Shown here: positions 1 through 9,085 of the stretch, piece after piece
Layout: each line of letters opens with the position of its first letter
Numbering within the stretch: the stretch's first letter is position 1
Assembly: GCA_019695335.1 (NCBI GenBank)
Contig: JAIBAF010000002.1
Coordinates: forward strand, 1-64,000
Source of the DNA: a bacterium
Lineage (GTDB): Bacteria > CLD3 > SB21
Direction of reading: 5' to 3'
DNA length: 64,000 nucleotides
Program-made: the position numbers and the translations under genes
The notes under the pieces: generated by a model
The model's input: the letters and a program-made list of their open reading frames with translations, nothing else
Databases searched by the model: none
What the model was told of the DNA's origin: nothing

Positions 1-22
1 CCATACTACTCGTTTCTAATTT

Positions 23-787
23 CTACAGCGAGATTTCCCATTTTTTCAATTCGTCCAACATCTTGTGATTCGTCATATCGATGTGGATGGGCGTGATGGA
101 AATCTTATTTTTGGCAACGACCACGTCGTCAATGTCCTCTTCGGTATCGAGGTTCATTTTTTTACCGGTGAGCCAGTAATACGCGCGTCCGCTGAGATCG
201 ATGCGCTGTTCGAAATATTCATCGTAGCGCCCGCTTCCTTGCCGTGTGATCGCGACGCCTGTGAGCGATTCTTTGGTGCCGGGAGGAATATTAATGTTGA
301 GGAAAGTGTCTTTGGGTAATTTCTTCTCCATCACGGTTTTGGCGACTTTGGCCGTAAATGCCGCTGCGAAACTCATATCCGATTTAAAATCGAAGCTCGT
401 GAGCGATGATGCGATCGCGGGAATACCCATGATCACGCCTTCGGTGGCGGCGCTGACCGTGCCGGAATAGAGCACGTTGGTCGCCGTGTTCGATCCGTGA
501 TTGACTCCAGAGACGACGATGTCCGGCGCTTTGGCCATGATTTTTTTGACGGCAATTTTCACGCAGTCGGCAGGCGTTCCGGAAATGGCGTAACCGTGAA
601 ATTTATCGGGGCGGTTGAATTCGATCACACGGATCGGGTCGTTGATGGTGATGGCATGACCGACGGCGCTGCGTTCGATGTGCGGCGCAACCACGGTCAC
701 GTCGCCGAGTTTTTTGAGCTCTTTGTAAAGAGCAAACAGGCCTGCGGAATCGATACCATCATCGTTAGTGAGCAAAATGTGTTTCAT
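23..787 (-). CDS. surE: 5'/3'-nucleotidase SurE
   Basis: SurE is a metal-dependent phosphatase that removes phosphate from nucleoside monophosphates and is linked to stationary-phase survival; it acts in the cytoplasm. The protein starts with the family signature TNDDG, with the metal-binding pair D9/D10, then S40 in ERSAVGHA and the Asn loop SGVNHGSN near residue 95. Its 254 residues are the usual length. A GGA-type ribosome site (AAGGA) precedes the ATG. accD lies upstream on the same strand, but a hairpin with a T-run separates the two, so surE probably has its own promoter or depends on read-through. The motifs make the assignment firm; the preferred nucleotide cannot be read from sequence. 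Confidence 0.95.
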   Translation of the reverse strand: MKHILLTNDDGIDSAGLFALYKELKKLGDVTVVAPHIERSAVGHAITINDPIRVIEFNRPDKFHGYAISGTPADCVKIAVKKIMAKAPDIVVSGVNHGSNTATNVLYSGTVSAATEGVIMGIPAIASSLTSFDFKSDMSFAAAFTAKVAKTVMEKKLPKDTFLNINIPPGTKESLTGVAITRQGSGRYDEYFEQRIDLSGRAYYWLTGKKMNLDTEEDIDDVVVAKNKISITPIHIDMTNHKMLDELKKWEISL

Positions 788-813
788 GGGAAATATCCTT
801 GGAAGTTAGAAGT

Positions 814-846
814 GAAAAAATAAAGGTGATAACGTTGTATCACCTT
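814..846 (-). terminator. Intrinsic terminator after accD
   Basis: Read on the minus strand, AAGGTGATA pairs with TATCACCTT across a six-base loop, followed by TATTTTTTC. The stem begins inside the accD stop codon. It lies between accD and surE, which run in the same direction. Confidence 0.75.
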
Positions 847-1726
847 AACTTTCTTTAACCTGGTTTAAATCAAAATGGGGATCGGTTTTGGTCCCGAAAA
901 ATTCAAGCAATTTATCCAGCGTGTTTTTCAGATCTTTGCGCGGGACGATCAGGTCGACGAAACCGTGTTCCAGCAAAAACTCAGCGCGTTGAAATCCTGG
1001 CGGAAGATCTTTGCCGGTAGCTTCTTTGACGACGCGCGGTCCCGCAAAACCGATGAGGGCGCCAGGCTCCGCAATGATCACATCGCCGAGCATCGCGAAA
1101 CTTGCCGTGACGCCGCCCGTGGTCGGATCCGTCAACAGTGAAATGTACGGCAGCCCTTGTTCATGCATCAGCGCCAGTTTCGCGCTTGTTTTAGCCATCT
1201 GCATCAGCGATAAAGCGCCTTCCATCATACGCGCGCCGCCGGAAGCGCTCACGACGATCAAGGGCAGTTTGTGCGCCAACGCCGCATCGGCGGCCCTGGA
1301 AATTTTTTCACCGACGACCGAACCCATACTGCCGCCGATAAAACCGAAATCCATTACAGCCAGCACGAGCGGACGGCCGTTCAGTTTTCCATAACCGGTG
1401 TGAACGGCATCTTTGATGCCGGTTTTGGATACGGTCGTTTTGATTCGATCGGAATATTTTTTGGTGTCGGTAAATTCCAGCGGATCGACCGAAACCATAT
1501 TTTTATTGATCGGAATAAAGGTTTTCTCATCGAGGATCATCTGGATGTACGTTTTGGCAAAAATCCGGAAATGAAAACCGCATTTCGTGCAACAGTTGAA
1601 ATTGGCCCACAGATCTTTTTTGTAAATAATTTCGCCGCACTGATCGCATTTCACCCATACGTTGGGCAATTCTTTTTTGGCCGTTTCGGTATTAACGCCT
1701 TCTTTGGTACGTTGAAACCAATTCAT
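845..1726 (-). CDS. accD: Acetyl-CoA carboxylase carboxyltransferase subunit beta
   Basis: AccD is the beta half of the carboxyltransferase that moves CO2 from carboxybiotin to acetyl-CoA, making malonyl-CoA for fatty-acid synthesis. A four-Cys zinc ribbon is visible at the N-terminus (C27, C30, C46, C49), followed by a crotonase-like carboxyltransferase core with SASGGARMMEGALSL and the glycine-rich LTDPTTGGVTASFA segment. The 293 residues fit the separate bacterial subunit rather than a fused AccDA. The alpha subunit and biotin parts are not in the window. Its start overlaps the end of rimI by four bases, so it is probably translated as the last gene of the tsaE-tsaB-rimI-accD block. Confidence 0.96.
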   Translation of the reverse strand: MNWFQRTKEGVNTETAKKELPNVWVKCDQCGEIIYKKDLWANFNCCTKCGFHFRIFAKTYIQMILDEKTFIPINKNMVSVDPLEFTDTKKYSDRIKTTVSKTGIKDAVHTGYGKLNGRPLVLAVMDFGFIGGSMGSVVGEKISRAADAALAHKLPLIVVSASGGARMMEGALSLMQMAKTSAKLALMHEQGLPYISLLTDPTTGGVTASFAMLGDVIIAEPGALIGFAGPRVVKEATGKDLPPGFQRAEFLLEHGFVDLIVPRKDLKNTLDKLLEFFGTKTDPHFDLNQVKES

Positions 1727-2217
1727 CCTTTATCCTCTTTGGTAATGATTAAATCCATCAAAATGGCATCTTCAGTACGCAGAAAACCATCGTTGTAGTA
1801 ATTTTTTCTCACGCCGACTTTGAAAAATCCGTATTTCACATATAATTCGATGGCTTCGCGATTAGACTTTCTGACTTCAAGCATGATTTTTGCACAGCCG
1901 CGGTCGCGTGCTATCACAATGATCTTATCGATCAGTAATTTTGCAAGTCCCATTCGCCGGAAATCGGGATGAACGGCAATATTGGCTAAGTGGCATTCAT
2001 CCAGCAAAATCCAGATGAACGCATACGCGACGATTTTTTTGTCATATTCAATTCCCAATGGAATCGACAAATCGCTGTTACGAAATTCTTCAACAAAATT
2101 TTGCCGCGTCCACGGGCTGTGAAAACAAGCGCCCTCGATCACCATGATTTCGTTCAAATCGGATTCACTGACCGGGCGAATCGTAACATTATCAAGAATG
2201 TTAGCCGATGCGATCAT
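1723..2217 (-). CDS. rimI: Ribosomal-protein-alanine N-acetyltransferase RimI
   Basis: This is a single-domain GNAT acetyltransferase. RimI acetylates the N-terminal alanine of ribosomal protein S18 using acetyl-CoA. The acetyl-CoA loop is seen as RRMGLAKLLIDK, after the strand ANIAVHPDF, and the C-terminal part has the RimI-like pattern EAIELYVKYGFFKVGVRKNYY. At 164 residues it is slightly longer than Escherichia coli RimI. It overlaps tsaB by four bases (2214-2217) and accD by four bases. The rimI-tsaB pairing is widespread in bacteria and supports the name. The true substrate could still be another N-terminus. Confidence 0.88.
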   Translation of the reverse strand: MIASANILDNVTIRPVSESDLNEIMVIEGACFHSPWTRQNFVEEFRNSDLSIPLGIEYDKKIVAYAFIWILLDECHLANIAVHPDFRRMGLAKLLIDKIIVIARDRGCAKIMLEVRKSNREAIELYVKYGFFKVGVRKNYYNDGFLRTEDAILMDLIITKEDKG

Positions 2218-2891
2218 AGAGCCATAACACCTTTGAATGCCTGAACGTACATCGGAACCAGCGTTTCAATCGGTTCCAATTCATGATTTTGAATTTTCCG
2301 ATACCCCATCATAGCAATGTAATAAGCATCGGCCAACGCATAGTGTGCATCGATAAATTCAATTTTATTTTGGATTTCAGGCAATAATTGATCTCGAATA
2401 ATTTCCGGATTATCGGACACGCATGCAATGACATCGGTCATTCGGCGGCCGAGGTCGGCGATGGAATAAATTTCAATATCGGAAATACGCTCGCCACTGG
2501 AGTAAACGGCACAATAGAATTCATTTTTACGCGCCGTCACGGCAACCCACAAAGGTTTTTCGACATAAGAAAGTTTTTGTGCGATGGCATCCAGCGTCGG
2601 AACACCGGCGAGCGGAATATCGAGCGCAAAACATAAACCTTTGGCTACTGACAATCCTACACGTAGCCCGGTGAACGAGCCGGGGCCAATGGCTACGGAA
2701 ATGCCTTTTAGTTCGGTGCGGTCAATTTTAGCGTTATTTAACGTTTCATCGATCAGCCCGATGATTTTTTCGGAATGAGCAAACCGCATGTTTAGCGTGG
2801 CTTGGCCGGCTTTTTCGATGCCTTGTTCTTTGACTGCAATCAAGGCAACGTCGCATTGTGACGAGGATGTGTCGATTCCAAGGTAATACAT
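2214..2891 (-). CDS. tsaB: tRNA threonylcarbamoyladenosine biosynthesis protein TsaB
   Basis: TsaB is the inactive ASKHA-fold partner that holds TsaD and TsaE together in the complex forming t6A at position 37 of ANN-decoding tRNAs. The N-terminal LGIDTSSSQCDVALI strand-turn and the strongly conserved AIGPGSFTGLRVGLSVAKGL segment identify the family. Length (225 residues) is normal. Its ATG shares one base with the TGA of tsaE, indicating translational coupling, and its end overlaps rimI. TsaD and TsaC are not in this window. Confidence 0.95.
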   Translation of the reverse strand: MYYLGIDTSSSQCDVALIAVKEQGIEKAGQATLNMRFAHSEKIIGLIDETLNNAKIDRTELKGISVAIGPGSFTGLRVGLSVAKGLCFALDIPLAGVPTLDAIAQKLSYVEKPLWVAVTARKNEFYCAVYSSGERISDIEIYSIADLGRRMTDVIACVSDNPEIIRDQLLPEIQNKIEFIDAHYALADAYYIAMMGYRKIQNHELEPIETLVPMYVQAFKGVMAL

Positions 2892-3334
2892 CAGGACCCG
2901 ATTTTTTGAACTAAAATATGCCGGTCATTTTCACCGACTTTTTGCAGATCGACTTTCCAATATTGGTCAGGAAGATGTTTTTTCACTCTTTCAGACCATT
3001 CGATCAGACAAATATCGCCGGTATTGTTAAAAAAATCATCAACACCGAGTTCGGCGATATCTTTTTCACTCCGGATACGGTAAAAATCGAAGTGCCGAAC
3101 ATGAATCGCTTCACCGCCAATTTGGCCGTCGTATTCGTTGATAATTACAAACGTGGGACTGTTGACATGTTGTGTGATCTGCAGCCCCTCACAGATTCCG
3201 CGAATGAAAACCGTCTTACCGGCGCCCATTTCACCAAAAAGAGCTACCACGTCGCCGCGTTTCAAATGTTGACTAAAAAGGCGGGCAAGCGACAGGGATT
3301 CGTCTTCGGTGTGGGTGATTTTTTCAAAAAGCAT
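2891..3334 (-). CDS. tsaE: tRNA threonylcarbamoyladenosine biosynthesis ATPase TsaE
   Basis: TsaE is the small P-loop ATPase that resets the TsaBD complex during t6A synthesis. The Walker A loop GEMGAGKT lies at residues 34-41, the switch segment VNSPTFVIINEY follows, and the family motif LIEWSERV is near residue 112. At 147 residues it is typical in length. It is the first gene of the overlapping tsaE-tsaB-rimI-accD set; the 57-base gap before it (read from pgl) shows no clear hairpin, so transcription from the gluconolactonase gene may continue into it. Confidence 0.95.
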   Translation of the reverse strand: MLFEKITHTEDESLSLARLFSQHLKRGDVVALFGEMGAGKTVFIRGICEGLQITQHVNSPTFVIINEYDGQIGGEAIHVRHFDFYRIRSEKDIAELGVDDFFNNTGDICLIEWSERVKKHLPDQYWKVDLQKVGENDRHILVQKIGS

Positions 3335-3391
3335 TCATGTACTTGTCTAAAGGCAAAACTACTAATAATAACCGCGTCATTCAAGCTAATT

Positions 3392-4117
3392 TCACGGATT
3401 TTTCAACATTCCTCCGGCGTCTTTATCTAAAAACCACAATAATTTACCGCTTTTCGGTTGAATTTTTTGAGCCGGGAAATCTTTTTTCTCTTCCAAAATC
3501 TGATGACAGACCGAAGCTTTGGATGAACCCGATACAATAAACATGACGTTGGCTGCATGGTTAATCAATGGAAACGTGACCGTCACACGGTGCGTTTTAA
3601 GTTTTTTGACGAAATTGTCACACGCCCAACGGGTAGATTCCTGGAGCGCTTCCGATTCGGGAAAAAGCGAAGCTGTATGACCATCGTCGCCCAAACCGAG
3701 CAGGATGAGATCAAATTCCGGAAATCCGGATCCGTACATTCCGAAAAAATCCCGCATTTCGTCTTCGTATTGCTGGGCAGCCAGCAAAGGATCTTCTTCA
3801 CTGGCAACGCGATGTACATTGCCGGCAGGGATTGAAACTTTTGAAATCAGGTTTTCGTTAGCCATGCGGTAATTGCTGTCTGGATGGGTGGCCACAACAC
3901 AACGTTCATCTCCCCAGAAAAGATGAACTTTTTGCCAATCCAATTGATCTTTGAACGATTGAGCCAAAGCGGCATAAACACCCGCCGGCGTCGATCCGCC
4001 GGATAACATCAAGACGAATTGGCCTTTACCGGTTATTGCTTCTCGCCCTGTCGATACGATTTGTTCAGCGGCTTTTTGATAGAGTTGGTTCGGATTATCA
4101 AAAATATGTATGGACAT
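3392..4117 (-). CDS. pgl: 6-phosphogluconolactonase (DevB type)
   Basis: This enzyme hydrolyses 6-phosphogluconolactone to 6-phosphogluconate, the second step of the oxidative pentose phosphate pathway, in the cytoplasm. Family motifs are LMLSGGSTPAGVYAAL near residue 37, HLFWGDERCV near 67 and LGLGDDGHTASLFP near 140, all phosphate- or substrate-binding loops in the glucosamine-6-phosphate isomerase-like fold. Glucose-6-phosphate dehydrogenase and 6-phosphogluconate dehydrogenase genes are not adjacent. A related glucosamine-6-phosphate deaminase is less likely because of the DevB-type GDER and DDGH motifs and the 241-residue length. Confidence 0.93.
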   Translation of the reverse strand: MSIHIFDNPNQLYQKAAEQIVSTGREAITGKGQFVLMLSGGSTPAGVYAALAQSFKDQLDWQKVHLFWGDERCVVATHPDSNYRMANENLISKVSIPAGNVHRVASEEDPLLAAQQYEDEMRDFFGMYGSGFPEFDLILLGLGDDGHTASLFPESEALQESTRWACDNFVKKLKTHRVTVTFPLINHAANVMFIVSGSSKASVCHQILEEKKDFPAQKIQPKSGKLLWFLDKDAGGMLKNP

Positions 4118-4290
4118 AGAAAAGTCTCCTTTGAAAGAATTCGCACCGCAATGAATTTTGATTTAAATCAACATAACAAATAAAATTCAAAAGAAAAACT
4201 GAAAACATTTGTGAGTTTCGCCGGAAGTAAGTAAACTTCGGCATCGATCAAGCGAACATTTTTGGAAAGCGGTCAAAAAAGGAGCAACTC

Positions 4291-5469
4291 GTGAAAGGCG
4301 TGTATATTGTAAGTGCGGTGCGTACGGCTATTGGAAAATACGGCGGGGCGCTTAGCGGAATCAAAGCTAATGAATTGGGAGCTTTTGCCGCCGTCGCCGC
4401 CATTCAAAAAGCAGGACTCGGAGCCGACATGATCGACGAGACCATTTTCGGTTGCGCGCGACAGGCCGGTATTGGGCCGAATATTGCACGGCAAATTGCT
4501 CACCGATCAGGCGTGCCGGATTCGAAACCGGCTTACACGATCAATAAAGCCTGCGGATCGGGGTTGAAATCCATTTTAAACGCTTATTCCAGCATTGTGT
4601 TGGGTGATAATGATATTGTTCTTGCCGGCGGTGTGGAAAGTATGAGCAATATTCCATACCTGCTGATGCAGGCTCGCTGGGGGTACCGCATGGGTCACGG
4701 CGAAGTCATCGACGCCAATCATCTCGATGGTTATTTTTGTCCGATGGCGGATAAACTGATGGGCGCTACGGCGGAAGATCTTGCTGAGAAACTTGGTATT
4801 TCCCGGGATGAACAGGATCAATTTGCTCTGGAATCTCAGCATCGTGCAGAAAATGCCATCAAAACCGGCCGTTTCAAAGACGAAATAATTTCGATCGACA
4901 TTCAATCTAAAAAAGGTTCAGTGACGTTTGATACGGATGAACACCCGCGGCTGGGTTCGACATTGGATGAATTAAAAAAACTCAAACCGGTTTTTAAAAA
5001 AGACGGAACGATCACGGCAGGTTCATCTTCCGGTGTTACGGACGGCGCCTCGGCTTTAATTCTGGCCAGTGAAGAAAAAGTGAAAGAATTCAATTTAAAA
5101 CCTTTGGCCAGAATTATCGGGCATGCCTCGGCCGGCGTCGATCCGCGTGAAATGGGCATCGCTCCGGTACCGGCCGTGAAAAAACTGTTAGAGAAAACGA
5201 AAATTAAACTTCAAGATATCGGCCTTGTCGAGCTCAACGAAGCTTTTGCGGCGCAGGTTTTGGCGTGCGATCGTGAATTGCATTTTAACCGCGCACAATT
5301 GAACGTCAACGGCGGCGCTATTGCTCTCGGCCATCCGACCGGATGCACCGGCGCACGCATCACAACGACGCTCGTTCATGAAATGCAAAAACGCAAAGTT
5401 AAATTGGGGCTGGCAACTTTGTGTATCAGCGGAGGATTGGGCCTCGCAATGCTTTTAGAGAATAATTAG
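4291..5469 (+). CDS. Thiolase (acetyl-CoA C-acetyltransferase)
   Basis: A degradative/biosynthetic thiolase that joins or splits acyl-CoA units, most likely two acetyl-CoA to acetoacetyl-CoA. The catalytic set is complete: nucleophile C88 in NKACGSGLKS, H348 in GGAIALGHPTGCTGAR and C378 in TLCISGGLG. Length is 392 residues, the standard size. The start is a GTG with AAGGAG six bases upstream (4279-4284). No other beta-oxidation or polyhydroxybutyrate genes flank it, so the pathway is open. It is divergent from pgl across a 173-base gap in which I saw no clear promoter or hairpin. Confidence 0.93.
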   Translation: MKGVYIVSAVRTAIGKYGGALSGIKANELGAFAAVAAIQKAGLGADMIDETIFGCARQAGIGPNIARQIAHRSGVPDSKPAYTINKACGSGLKSILNAYSSIVLGDNDIVLAGGVESMSNIPYLLMQARWGYRMGHGEVIDANHLDGYFCPMADKLMGATAEDLAEKLGISRDEQDQFALESQHRAENAIKTGRFKDEIISIDIQSKKGSVTFDTDEHPRLGSTLDELKKLKPVFKKDGTITAGSSSGVTDGASALILASEEKVKEFNLKPLARIIGHASAGVDPREMGIAPVPAVKKLLEKTKIKLQDIGLVELNEAFAAQVLACDRELHFNRAQLNVNGGAIALGHPTGCTGARITTTLVHEMQKRKVKLGLATLCISGGLGLAMLLENN

Positions 5470-5522
5470 AGCGATTTGAAAATTAAGAAAAGCTGAATTG
5501 AAAAATTAATTCATGGAAATGA

Positions 5523-7586
5523 ATGATGAAAAAAAATTGGTTTTTACTCGTTTTATTTCTGATTTCTTGTGCGAAATCGGATGAAATTGAAAAACCGTTA
5601 GGACAGATTCTGTTTGTTCAGGACAACCGTATGCCTGCGGACAGCTTGTATCGTTTCCTTCGCAGCCGTAATGATATTGTTTGTGCTCAGGCGTTGATTG
5701 CGCTTGGCCAGATGCAGGACACTGCAGGGGTCGATACACTGGCGTTTTATATGAATCATGACAATCTGGACATTAAACGCCACGCAATTTTTGCGCTGGG
5801 GCAAACCGGTTTTGCATCAAACAGTTTTACTATAAAAAATAAAATTGAAAAACTTCTTCTCGATCAATACTTACGTGAAAATGACGTCCGATCAAAAATA
5901 AAAATCATTGAAGCCGTCGGAAAAAACGGAAATTCCGGATCGGTTAATTTTTTGACGTCTGCTTTGACCGATACGTCATCGGCGATTGTAAATGAAGCGG
6001 CGAAAACATACGGAATCATGGCGTACGGGAAATTCAAAAACTCACAACTTGATTCCGCGGTTGTTCCGTTATTGCTAAGTCATGATCCGGAAATTCGTTG
6101 GCGAGCCGTGTACGCTCTCATGCGCAGTGGAAATCCTATTTATGCCGGTCAGATCAAACCACTTCTGAAAGATGACGATTTTCGCGTGCGAATGGATGCG
6201 GCGCGTGCATTGGGCGCAATGGGATTAGATAAAGCGTCCAAATCTGTACGAAACGAGATAGTGAATGCGCTTCTGGAAATCGGTTCCAATGATCCGGACT
6301 GGCGGGTTCGTGTGAATGCCTTGGCAGCTCTGGGCAATTTTAAATTTCCCGTCGACGATTTGAAGAAAATATATTTTCTTACGGCTTTTGAAGGTAAAAA
6401 AGACAAAGACTTGCATGTGCGGCTCACGGCGATCAAATCGATGGCCGCCAGTTATCAAAATGACGTTAAAGATCTACGCGCGTTTTTAACACCATTCGCA
6501 GAGAAACACTGGCCGGTTATGGATTGGCATGAAAAAGCCGAGTTGATTAATTCTTTATCCCAGATGTTCGGAAGCGTACTGATGGATCAACCGGTTTTTA
6601 CGGATTGGCTCCAAGCGTGTTTGATTGACAGTAATCGATATCTCAGGGCGCGCGGCGTTACAGCACTGGCAAATATTCATTCTCCCAAAACCTTGCCGTT
6701 TTTAGAAAAAGCTTTGACCGATTCATTTCCATTGGTACAGACCAATGCTCTGGACGTTCTGAGTACTATAAAGTCTGAACGCTCCCATGGACTACTTTTA
6801 CAAGCATTGCAATCTAAAAACGCAACAGCCGTCGCTGTCGCCGCAGGTTATCTCGCGGAGGATGAATCTCTCAAAAAAAACCTAGACGCAAAATATGAAT
6901 TAGTTGAAAAAATAATTTCCGGATTCAAAAATAGTTCGACTCCTGATATTGAGAGTCAAATTATAATATTTGACATATTAGGCGAATTAAAAGGCTCGGC
7001 GGCCGCTTCGTATCTCAATAACTATTTGGACGACAGCAATAATGTGGTAGCACAAAGCGCAGTCAAAAATTTTGAAAAAATTACCGGCGAAAAGATTGAA
7101 AACAAAAAACCGCTTTATCATAGTGTCGACTACAATGCAATGCTCGAACTTAAATCCAAAAAACCTTCGGCGATTATTGAAACATCACAAGGTGCGATTG
7201 AAATCGATTTATTGATGGATGATGCCCCATTGACGGTGATGAATTTTGTAAGACTGGCTGAAAAACAATTTTTTGACGGCGTTTATTTTCATCGTGTTGT
7301 TCCGAATTTTGTCATTCAGACAGGCGATCCGACGGGCACAGGCTGGGGCGGTCCCGGTTATGCGATTCGTTCGGAATTCAATCAACGTAAATATGAGCGG
7401 GGAATAGTTGGAATGGCCAGTTCCGGAAAAGATACCGAAGGCAGTCAATGGTTCATTACCCATTCCGCTCAACCGCATCTCGACGGGCGGTATACCATTT
7501 TTGCTAAAGTGACCAAAGGTCTGGAGGTCGTGGATAAAATTCAGGTGGGCGACAGAGTGAATTCAGTAAGGATTGTTAAATACTGA
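5523..7586 (+). CDS. Lipoprotein with HEAT repeats fused to a cyclophilin domain
   Basis: The N-terminus is a lipoprotein signal with lipobox LISC (FLISCAKS), so the mature protein is probably anchored in a membrane facing the periplasm. Residues about 30-520 are a run of HEAT-like helical repeats (for example DPEIRWRAVYALMRSG and DDFRVRMDAARALGAMG). Residues about 545-687 form a complete cyclophilin-type peptidyl-prolyl isomerase with the core VYFHRVVPNFVIQTGDPTG and the later GSQWFIT segment. The HEAT array may bind a client or partner while the cyclophilin isomerises prolines; that is inference. ATGs at 5523 and 5526 are equally possible. Its stop codon directly abuts the stop of convergent hemW. 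Confidence 0.9.
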   Translation: MMKKNWFLLVLFLISCAKSDEIEKPLGQILFVQDNRMPADSLYRFLRSRNDIVCAQALIALGQMQDTAGVDTLAFYMNHDNLDIKRHAIFALGQTGFASNSFTIKNKIEKLLLDQYLRENDVRSKIKIIEAVGKNGNSGSVNFLTSALTDTSSAIVNEAAKTYGIMAYGKFKNSQLDSAVVPLLLSHDPEIRWRAVYALMRSGNPIYAGQIKPLLKDDDFRVRMDAARALGAMGLDKASKSVRNEIVNALLEIGSNDPDWRVRVNALAALGNFKFPVDDLKKIYFLTAFEGKKDKDLHVRLTAIKSMAASYQNDVKDLRAFLTPFAEKHWPVMDWHEKAELINSLSQMFGSVLMDQPVFTDWLQACLIDSNRYLRARGVTALANIHSPKTLPFLEKALTDSFPLVQTNALDVLSTIKSERSHGLLLQALQSKNATAVAVAAGYLAEDESLKKNLDAKYELVEKIISGFKNSSTPDIESQIIIFDILGELKGSAAASYLNNYLDDSNNVVAQSAVKNFEKITGEKIENKKPLYHSVDYNAMLELKSKKPSAIIETSQGAIEIDLLMDDAPLTVMNFVRLAEKQFFDGVYFHRVVPNFVIQTGDPTGTGWGGPGYAIRSEFNQRKYERGIVGMASSGKDTEGSQWFITHSAQPHLDGRYTIFAKVTKGLEVVDKIQVGDRVNSVRIVKY

Positions 7587-8711
7587 TCAAAGCAACGCGG
7601 TCATTTCTTCACAAATTTTATTGTACAGAAAAAATCCTTCGGTAGTAAGCCGGACAAACCCATTTTCAATAAGAAGGTGGGTTTTGATTTTTTCCAAAGC
7701 TGCTGCGAACTGATTTTCAAATTTCCTTCCGGTCAAATTTTCCAATTGACCGATATTCAATCCTTCATTAGTACGTAATCCCAGGAGAATAGCTTCGATA
7801 CATTGCTGTTGAAGCGTCAGAAGCTCTTCGTTGTCGACGGGCAATTTTTTTTGATCGATCAAATCGCAATAACGATGAATATCACGAACATTCCACCACC
7901 GCTTATGTCCGTCGAAAGAGTGTGCGGATGGACCGATTCCGAGATACTTTTTATTTTTCCAGTAATCACTGTTGTGTTTAGCTCGATAGCCGGGTAAAGC
8001 GTAATTGGAAATTTCATAATGTTCGTATCCGGCATTTTTCAGTTTTTGCGACGCGGTGACGAACATATTCAATTGACTCTCTTCATCCGGAAATTCAATC
8101 TGACCTCGATGGACCAATTTGCTCAGGTAAGTTCGTTCTTCTACTGTGAGATTATAAATTGAAATGTGTTCTGGTCTCAGCGAGATGATGCATTCCAGAT
8201 TTTCGTTCCAATGATCGAGAGTCTGCCCGGGCAGACCGAAAATAAGATCGAGGCTAATATTGTCAAATCCATTTTTACGAGAACGAACATAACAATCGAT
8301 CGCTTCAGCTGCCGAATGATTGCGGGTCAGAAAATTTAGTTCGTCATCACGAAGCGATTGGACGCCAATACTTAATCGATTGATGCCGATCTTTTGTAAT
8401 GATTGTAATTTTTCGTCCGTCAAATTCCTGGGATTAGCCTCTAGCGTAATTTCGGATCTCTTATTCACATCGAAATTGGCTGAAATTGTTTCAACAATTT
8501 TTTGAATATCTTTATTGGGCAGGTAGGACGGTGTTCCTCCGCCAAAATATACGTGTTCCATTGGTGAATTATTCAATAACTCAGCATAGAGAATTATTTC
8601 ATTGCAAACGCTATTCGTGTATGTATCGAAGTAACGGCGGGCGGTTGTGACATAAAAGTCACAATAAATACAAATTCGTTCACAAAAAGGAATGTGGATA
8701 TAGAGATTCAT
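7587..8711 (-). CDS. hemW: Radical SAM heme chaperone HemW
   Basis: HemW is a radical SAM protein that binds heme and delivers it to respiratory enzymes. The 4Fe-4S motif is C10, C14, C17 (CERICIYC) followed by D-F, and the SAM segment YFGGGTPSYLP lies near residue 56. The heme-binding pattern HNxxYW that separates HemW from the true coproporphyrinogen oxidase HemN is present in AKHNSDYWKNKKYLG. Length is 374 residues, typical of HemW and shorter than HemN. A cytochrome bd oxidase encoded at 37.8-40.2 kb is a plausible heme client, though unlinked. The gene is convergent with the HEAT-cyclophilin gene with no gap. Confidence 0.95.
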   Translation of the reverse strand: MNLYIHIPFCERICIYCDFYVTTARRYFDTYTNSVCNEIILYAELLNNSPMEHVYFGGGTPSYLPNKDIQKIVETISANFDVNKRSEITLEANPRNLTDEKLQSLQKIGINRLSIGVQSLRDDELNFLTRNHSAAEAIDCYVRSRKNGFDNISLDLIFGLPGQTLDHWNENLECIISLRPEHISIYNLTVEERTYLSKLVHRGQIEFPDEESQLNMFVTASQKLKNAGYEHYEISNYALPGYRAKHNSDYWKNKKYLGIGPSAHSFDGHKRWWNVRDIHRYCDLIDQKKLPVDNEELLTLQQQCIEAILLGLRTNEGLNIGQLENLTGRKFENQFAAALEKIKTHLLIENGFVRLTTEGFFLYNKICEEMTALL

Positions 8712-9085
8712 AAGTCAGGATCTTGTTTTATTGCCTTTGATATAAGCAAAAACCGCTAGAGATTCAACAGACAAACCACAATACCCATTAAAATCAAACA
8801 CTTAACTTTCATTATAATTGTTATACCGGAATTTACCTTATAATAAAACCCCACATGTATGGTCGATTTAATTACTCAAACCTATGGATTTTCACTTGAC
8901 TTTAGGACGAGGCTTCGATAAATTTAATCCGCTCGTCATGAGTCATTCCTTACTATCAACTTGTATCACCTTTGCCCTTAGAACACACACACCAGGCTTT
9001 TCTTTAAGAGGAGTCTTTTTTAAAAATTAACAAGAGTTTTACGACTCTTATGTTTAACTAATATCCCAATTAAAGGAGGAACGGT
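8712..9085 (+). other. Intergenic leader region before the LPP20 island
   Basis: This 374-base AT-rich gap lies between the divergent hemW gene and the first LPP20-like gene and is the longest non-coding stretch here. I see no convincing small gene. It holds a promoter candidate near 8896 and, just before the ribosome site AAAGGAGG (about 9073), a short hairpin (AAGAGT 9032-9037 with ACTCTT 9044-9049). An earlier AAGAGGAGTC at 9006-9015 could pair with the same 3' arm, giving two exclusive folds. Confidence 0.6.
8896..8924 (+). promoter_or_regulatory. Putative sigma70-type promoter for the LPP20 island
   Basis: TTGACT at 8896-8901 and TAAATT at 8919-8924 are spaced by 17 bases. Transcription would start near 8931, leaving a leader of about 155 bases before the ATG at 9086. 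Confidence 0.55.

Noticed and set aside
1271-1798. A 175-residue plus-strand reading frame
   Set aside because: It lies antisense over accD and rimI, has no ribosome site and a composition unlike real genes; it is a shadow of the minus-strand genes.
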